Shown one piece after another: positions 60,246 to 64,000 of a stretch of DNA of 64,000 nucleotides; within the stretch, counting starts at the first letter, position 1, and each line of letters starts with the position of its first letter. The notes beneath the pieces were generated by a model that worked only from the letters and a program-made list of their open reading frames with translations, searched no databases and was not told the DNA's origin. The translations under genes and the position numbers were made by a program. The stretch is from an uncultured Bacteroidales bacterium. Lineage in GTDB: Bacteria; Bacteroidota; Bacteroidia; Bacteroidales; FEN-979. The stretch is from the NCBI GenBank assembly GCA_903887775.1, contig CAISRB010000033.1:310001-374000 (forward strand), given 5' to 3'.

Positions 60246-62864
60246 TTACCGCAGTATCGTTATACTCCCCTGTATCGTTCTCTGCTGTATGCCGCCGAGG
60301 GTTATTTCGTAAACATCACAGATAAAGAAATATGTGCCATCGGCACAGGCCGATTTCGTACTGCTGTCATTGCCGTCCCAGTTTATTGCCGGGTCGGATG
60401 TTTTATACACAGTCCGGCCCCAACGGTTAAATATCCTGAGGTCTATATGATCTACTGATGAATTTGTGATAGGGACGAAAAGGTCATTAATACCGTCTCC
60501 GTTAGGTGTGAAGAAATTCGGCAGACTGTATATCGGGCAGGCAGTGTAGTCGACACAGATCGAATTACTGAAATCGCTGCGGTTCCCTGCCGAATCGACA
60601 GCAATGAGGTTGTAACATCCAACAACGGAGTTGGGTTGTTTATGAATGTAGACTGTATCTGAGGGGTCCATGATGGAGTCAAGAAGGGCAGGCTTTACCC
60701 CGGAATAAGGACTGTAATAAATATAATATCTGGCGATGTCGGTTCCGCAGGTGTCACCCGGGTTTTTCCAATGCAGGTAATTGGTAAAATCCTTACAGAT
60801 AACTGAATCACTCAGCAACTGAGGACAGGGAGGATCATTGTCAACCGGTATGCCGCCTGTTTTCTGTGAAAAGTTAATGATGGGATCAATGCATCCCGGG
60901 GAAGAATAACTTCCTATGCTCTTTACTTTATAATAATAGGTATTCCCGTTGACCAGTGAACGATCGGTATATGATGGGTTTAATGAAAAGCCAACAGAAT
61001 CATAAACTCCATCAAATGAACCGCTCCTGTATATCACAAAAGTATTATTGTTCCATGGGACTTCATCAGTCACGCGAAGCCTCATTTTTTTATCACTGGG
61101 CGAAAGTGTCAGGAACATCGAAGAAGCCGGTTGCGAAGATCCGATAAAAAAAATGTTTCCGGGCGTAAGGTTATAGAGATCAACCCTGTAACTGTAGCCA
61201 TATGTAACAGTATTCAACATTGTGTCGGGCCTGATTGTATCATTGAGATTAAACAGCGAATCTATCAGGGTGAATGTTTGCGGATTATCCGATACGGAGC
61301 GGTACAGAAGGTATTTATAGGGGCCGGGAGCCTGAACCGTATCCAGTTGCGTTGGTTTGGACCAGGCCAGGTAAAGAGAGCCCAGGCTAAGGTTTGTTGT
61401 GTTGATACTTACATTGGTTATAAGAGGTATGTCTTTTTTAAGTTCTGCGCAGGCTTCGTTCGAAGCGTAACCTTCGGCTCCATCCTGAAAAAAAGCTGTC
61501 ACCAGGTAGCAGTATTTCAGTCCGCGGTTCAATCCTGATCCATGGTTATCATCAAGAAAACTGGTCGCTGTAATGTCGTTGATCACAGCAATCCTGGAAT
61601 AACCAAGGTAAGCTGGTACGCCTGTCTGGCAGTAAGAAGGTTGGTAGCCTGTGGAATCAGGTTTCCGGTAAATGTAAAATCCTTTTGCATTGATACAGGA
61701 GTATGGGTTCCAGCTGAGATTAATTGTATTGCCGGCAGGGTTGGTCGAAAGGTTTTGAGGCCTGGGGCCGATCACAAGGATCTTCATCGATTTGATATCG
61801 ACAAGACGAACCGGAGAACCATCGTCCTGGGCTTTAAAAAATACCTGGTAGGGGTTTTTCTTTACATGCTCACAGGCTGTTGGCCAATGAAATATACTGC
61901 TCACAATCCCCTGTCCCTGGGCAGTGTCAGGAACCATGTAAGCCGAGTCCCGGAGGAGAATAAACGGCCCCCCCAATGCAGTCAGGGTAACTAAGTCGAG
62001 AGAGTCAGGATCATGGGCGGTTACCGGGAACCTGAGTGCATGTCCCGCTTCAACGCAGGTATCGGGAATCGGGTCAACGACAGGAGGATGGTTGTTACAT
62101 GCAACAACATTGATTTGCATATCCCGTTCAACAGAACCTATCCGGATCCCGTCTCTCCATTCTTCAATCAGGATGGCAATGTTATATTCCCCTTGCTGAT
62201 CTGGGCTTATCCAGGAAAAGTCCCCGGTTACGGGGTTTATCTGGCAGGAATTGGAAGGGGGAGGCAGGGTGTAACCGGGAATTGGCATGCCGTTCATGCC
62301 AAGGCAGGTCACGAGCTTGTAAGAAAGGCTGTCGCCATCGGGGTCATATGCTCCCGGGTTATGATAAAATGGTTCATTAACACAGGCGTTGTCAACCGGA
62401 GGAACAAGAAGTACAGGGGAGTTGTCATACTGCAGATACGGGCTGATTGTAAGTTCAGAGTAAACGAACATAGGAATGTTCACTGAATTGGGGATGTTCA
62501 TTATCCCCAGGTTACGGTTTGGGTCTTCGCATGAAATAGTATATGCCGAGGCAGACGGACCGGGATATGTATGCTGCCCTACGTATTTGTTATAGCTGAT
62601 GGTGTCGGGCAGATTGTTGATCTGAATTCTTGGTATAAAACCTGAAGTGCCGTCACCCCAGTTAATCTGAAGGTAGTCCCTTGCTGCGTTTACCGGGCTC
62701 TTTGTATTGGTATAGGAAACCAGCGTGATTTCATAAGTTAGTGCACCGAGATGCCTGAATGTTATCTCCATTGCACGCTGATGTGTGGCAAAGAGACATT
62801 CAGGTAAATTCAGCATGACCAGTAGAAACAAGCTATAGCGGAAAGGGATCAGGCTTCGCGGCAT
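60246..62864 (-). CDS. Secreted T9SS protein with gliding-associated C-terminal (CHU_C, type B) domain
   Basis: 872 aa. Signal peptide (SLFLLVMLNLPECLFA), a beta-domain region, PKD/cadherin-like parts (DNACVNEPFYHNPGAYDPDGDSLSY; PFVTAHDPDSLDLVTL), two or more fibronectin type III-like domains (NLSWNPYSCINAKGFYIYRK; LYLAWSKPTQLDTVQ), and a final CHU_C type B sorting domain (LPNFFTPNGDGINDLFVP...IFNRWGRTVYKTSDP...WDGNDSS...GTYFF...GSITILR). Type B cargo is exported by T9SS and typically needs a PorP/SprF partner; a PorP/SprF-like gene lies 45 kb to the left. Probably an adhesin or surface-associated protein. Confidence 0.9.
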   Translation of the reverse strand: MPRSLIPFRYSLFLLVMLNLPECLFATHQRAMEITFRHLGALTYEITLVSYTNTKSPVNAARDYLQINWGDGTSGFIPRIQINNLPDTISYNKYVGQHTYPGPSASAYTISCEDPNRNLGIMNIPNSVNIPMFVYSELTISPYLQYDNSPVLLVPPVDNACVNEPFYHNPGAYDPDGDSLSYKLVTCLGMNGMPIPGYTLPPPSNSCQINPVTGDFSWISPDQQGEYNIAILIEEWRDGIRIGSVERDMQINVVACNNHPPVVDPIPDTCVEAGHALRFPVTAHDPDSLDLVTLTALGGPFILLRDSAYMVPDTAQGQGIVSSIFHWPTACEHVKKNPYQVFFKAQDDGSPVRLVDIKSMKILVIGPRPQNLSTNPAGNTINLSWNPYSCINAKGFYIYRKPDSTGYQPSYCQTGVPAYLGYSRIAVINDITATSFLDDNHGSGLNRGLKYCYLVTAFFQDGAEGYASNEACAELKKDIPLITNVSINTTNLSLGSLYLAWSKPTQLDTVQAPGPYKYLLYRSVSDNPQTFTLIDSLFNLNDTIRPDTMLNTVTYGYSYRVDLYNLTPGNIFFIGSSQPASSMFLTLSPSDKKMRLRVTDEVPWNNNTFVIYRSGSFDGVYDSVGFSLNPSYTDRSLVNGNTYYYKVKSIGSYSSPGCIDPIINFSQKTGGIPVDNDPPCPQLLSDSVICKDFTNYLHWKNPGDTCGTDIARYYIYYSPYSGVKPALLDSIMDPSDTVYIHKQPNSVVGCYNLIAVDSAGNRSDFSNSICVDYTACPIYSLPNFFTPNGDGINDLFVPITNSSVDHIDLRIFNRWGRTVYKTSDPAINWDGNDSSTKSACADGTYFFICDVYEITLGGIQQRTIQGSITILR

Positions 62865-62885
62865 GAGGTGAATTTAACAGGATAC

Positions 62886-62893
62886 CAAAAGTA
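62886..62893 (-). promoter_or_regulatory. -7 promoter element of the CHU_C protein gene
   Basis: TACTTTTG on the minus strand; transcription start about 62881, 17 bases before the ATG at 62864. No -33 match at normal spacing. Confidence 0.35.
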
Positions 62894-62961
62894 ATAATTT
62901 TACTGCTCTGGCTTTCGTTTTTCAGGCCAAATCTTATTTCAAACCGTTCTAAATTTTACCT

Positions 62962-62969
62962 TATTTTTG
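62962..62969 (+). promoter_or_regulatory. -7 promoter element of the RelA/SpoT gene
   Basis: TATTTTTG ends 22 bases before the ATG at 62992. The -33 position shows TTTC (62937-62940) with a 21-base spacer, a near match. Confidence 0.45.
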
Positions 62970-62991
62970 CAGGAAATTGAGAGCCTAAGGT

Positions 62992-64000
62992 ATGATGGCT
63001 AAAGCTATATTGGAATCGGAGAACCAACAGATACTGAAACGGTACAGGAATTTGCTGAGACTATGGAAGCCGAAAAATCCTGAAGACAGGAAGATTGTCC
63101 GCAAGGCTTTCAGGCTTGCTCTGGAAGCCCATCGCGATATGCGAAGGAAAAGCGGGGAACCATATATTTTCCATCCACTTGGGGTTGCCACGATCTGCGT
63201 CGAAGAAATCGGTCTTGGTACCACCTCCGTAGTTTGCGCCTTATTGCATGATGTTGTGGAAGATACTGAATATTCCTTGGAGGATATCAGGGGATTATTT
63301 GGTGAAAAAGTTGCTTCGATCATCGATGCACTTACGAAGATCAAAGGCATTTTCGACCAGAGCACAACATCCATACATGCAGAAAATTTTAAACGGCTTC
63401 TTCTTACTCTTTCGGATGATGTGAGGGTAATCCTGATCAAACTTGCCGACCGTCTCCATAATATGAGGACCCTTGACGCCCTTCCGGCAGAAAAGCAATT
63501 GAAAATATCTTCAGAAACCACCATATTATATGCACCCCTTGCGCATCGGCTGGGCCTTCATGCGATAAAAAGTGAGCTGGAAGACCTTGCCCTGAAATAT
63601 ACGGAACCCGAAATATATAAAACCCTGGTTGGCAAAATCAGATCTTCGGCCCGGGAACGCAGCCGGTTCGTCAGTAAATTTATATTTCCGATACGAAAAG
63701 ACCTGATACAGCAGGACTTTAAATTTACTATTAAGGCCAGGGAAAAATCAATTGCCGCGATCTGGCAAAAGATGAAGAAAAAGGAAGTCCCATTTGAGGA
63801 GATCTATGATATTTTTGCGATCCGTATTGTGATTGACACTCCCATTGAGAGTGAAAAATCGGATTGCTGGAAAGTGTATTCTATAGTTACTGATTATTAC
63901 CTGCCGAATATGGACAGGCTTCGTGACTGGATCTCTATTCCCAAAGCCAATGGGTATGAAGCCCTTCATACAACAGTGATGGGGCATACGGGGCATTGGG
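62992..64000 (+). CDS. RelA/SpoT family (p)ppGpp synthetase/hydrolase, 3' partial
   Basis: ATG at 62992 (MMAKAILESENQQIL), open through the right edge (336 codons seen of about 730 expected). N-terminal HD hydrolase domain with FHPLGVA, ALLHDVVEDT and LIKLADRLHNMRTL, then the synthetase domain start: FKFTIKAREKSIAAIWQKM, YDIFAIRIV, WISIPKANGYEALHTTVMG. The HD residues are intact, so it is probably bifunctional (SpoT/Rel type). It makes and degrades (p)ppGpp in the stringent response. Divergent from the CHU_C gene. Confidence 0.95.
   Translation, partial: MMAKAILESENQQILKRYRNLLRLWKPKNPEDRKIVRKAFRLALEAHRDMRRKSGEPYIFHPLGVATICVEEIGLGTTSVVCALLHDVVEDTEYSLEDIRGLFGEKVASIIDALTKIKGIFDQSTTSIHAENFKRLLLTLSDDVRVILIKLADRLHNMRTLDALPAEKQLKISSETTILYAPLAHRLGLHAIKSELEDLALKYTEPEIYKTLVGKIRSSARERSRFVSKFIFPIRKDLIQQDFKFTIKAREKSIAAIWQKMKKKEVPFEEIYDIFAIRIVIDTPIESEKSDCWKVYSIVTDYYLPNMDRLRDWISIPKANGYEALHTTVMGHTGHW

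Noticed and set aside
61131-62486. Several plus-strand reading frames of 63-157 codons
   Set aside because: All are antisense to the CHU_C cargo gene and carry no domain signal.
62985-63524. 179-codon minus-strand reading frame
   Set aside because: Antisense to the RelA/SpoT gene, whose HD and synthetase motifs are clear on the plus strand.

Overview
The window is a chromosomal segment of a member of the Bacteroidota, probably Bacteroidia. The evidence is type IX secretion (T9SS) and gliding genes (GldJ, PorP/SprF, PorU, PorV, a T9SS plug protein), cargo with type A and type B C-terminal sorting domains, and promoters of the TTG-N17..23-TAnnTTTG type. Shine-Dalgarno sites are largely absent. 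Tungsten/molybdenum aldehyde:ferredoxin oxidoreductase (AOR) machinery and Kdp potassium uptake suggest an anaerobic or facultative environmental lineage. No phage, transposase, integron or CRISPR array was seen.

Layout. 1-6022: kdpB (5' end off the window), kdpC, kdpD, kdpE. 6162-9479: an AOR-family enzyme, divergent from a ThiF-type activating enzyme and a ThiS/MoaD-type sulfur carrier. 9609-15854 (minus): porP, gldJ, murF, anmK, folC, mixing T9SS/gliding with cell-wall and folate genes. 16038-24179 (plus): two tandem complete PorU-type sortases, then porV. 24312-26966: ispF, the rpsF-rpsR-rplI ribosomal operon and a TrmH-family methyltransferase. 27307-32404: a GNAT-like protein, a T9SS plug protein and a 967-aa T9SS cargo protein. 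32501-38430: two convergent MBOAT + SGNH acyl-transfer modules, one with a methyltransferase and one with an acyl carrier protein. 38564-46517: a secreted deacetylase-like cargo protein, an Omp85-like protein, tRNA-Val, an M16 protease and a methyltransferase. 46532-51479: a flippase, then the minus-strand operon dnaX, pfkB-type kinase, acyltransferase, CoA-binding protein. 51645-58316: a polysaccharide-deacetylase-like protein, a FemAB-like protein, upp, an ABC permease, a RecD-like helicase and an outer-membrane barrel. 58375-64000: lepA, a gliding-type (CHU_C) cargo protein and the start of a RelA/SpoT gene.

The unifying theme is envelope building. T9SS parts, their cargo, and several acyltransferase, deacetylase and flippase genes for surface glycans sit among housekeeping genes. 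The points most worth a second look are: the symmetrical MBOAT/SGNH locus with its own acyl carrier protein; the tandem PorU pair with both catalytic dyads intact; an A9 slippage site in dnaX that would give a gamma-like 373-aa product; and a family of short intergenic repeats with a hairpin that shows compensating base changes.
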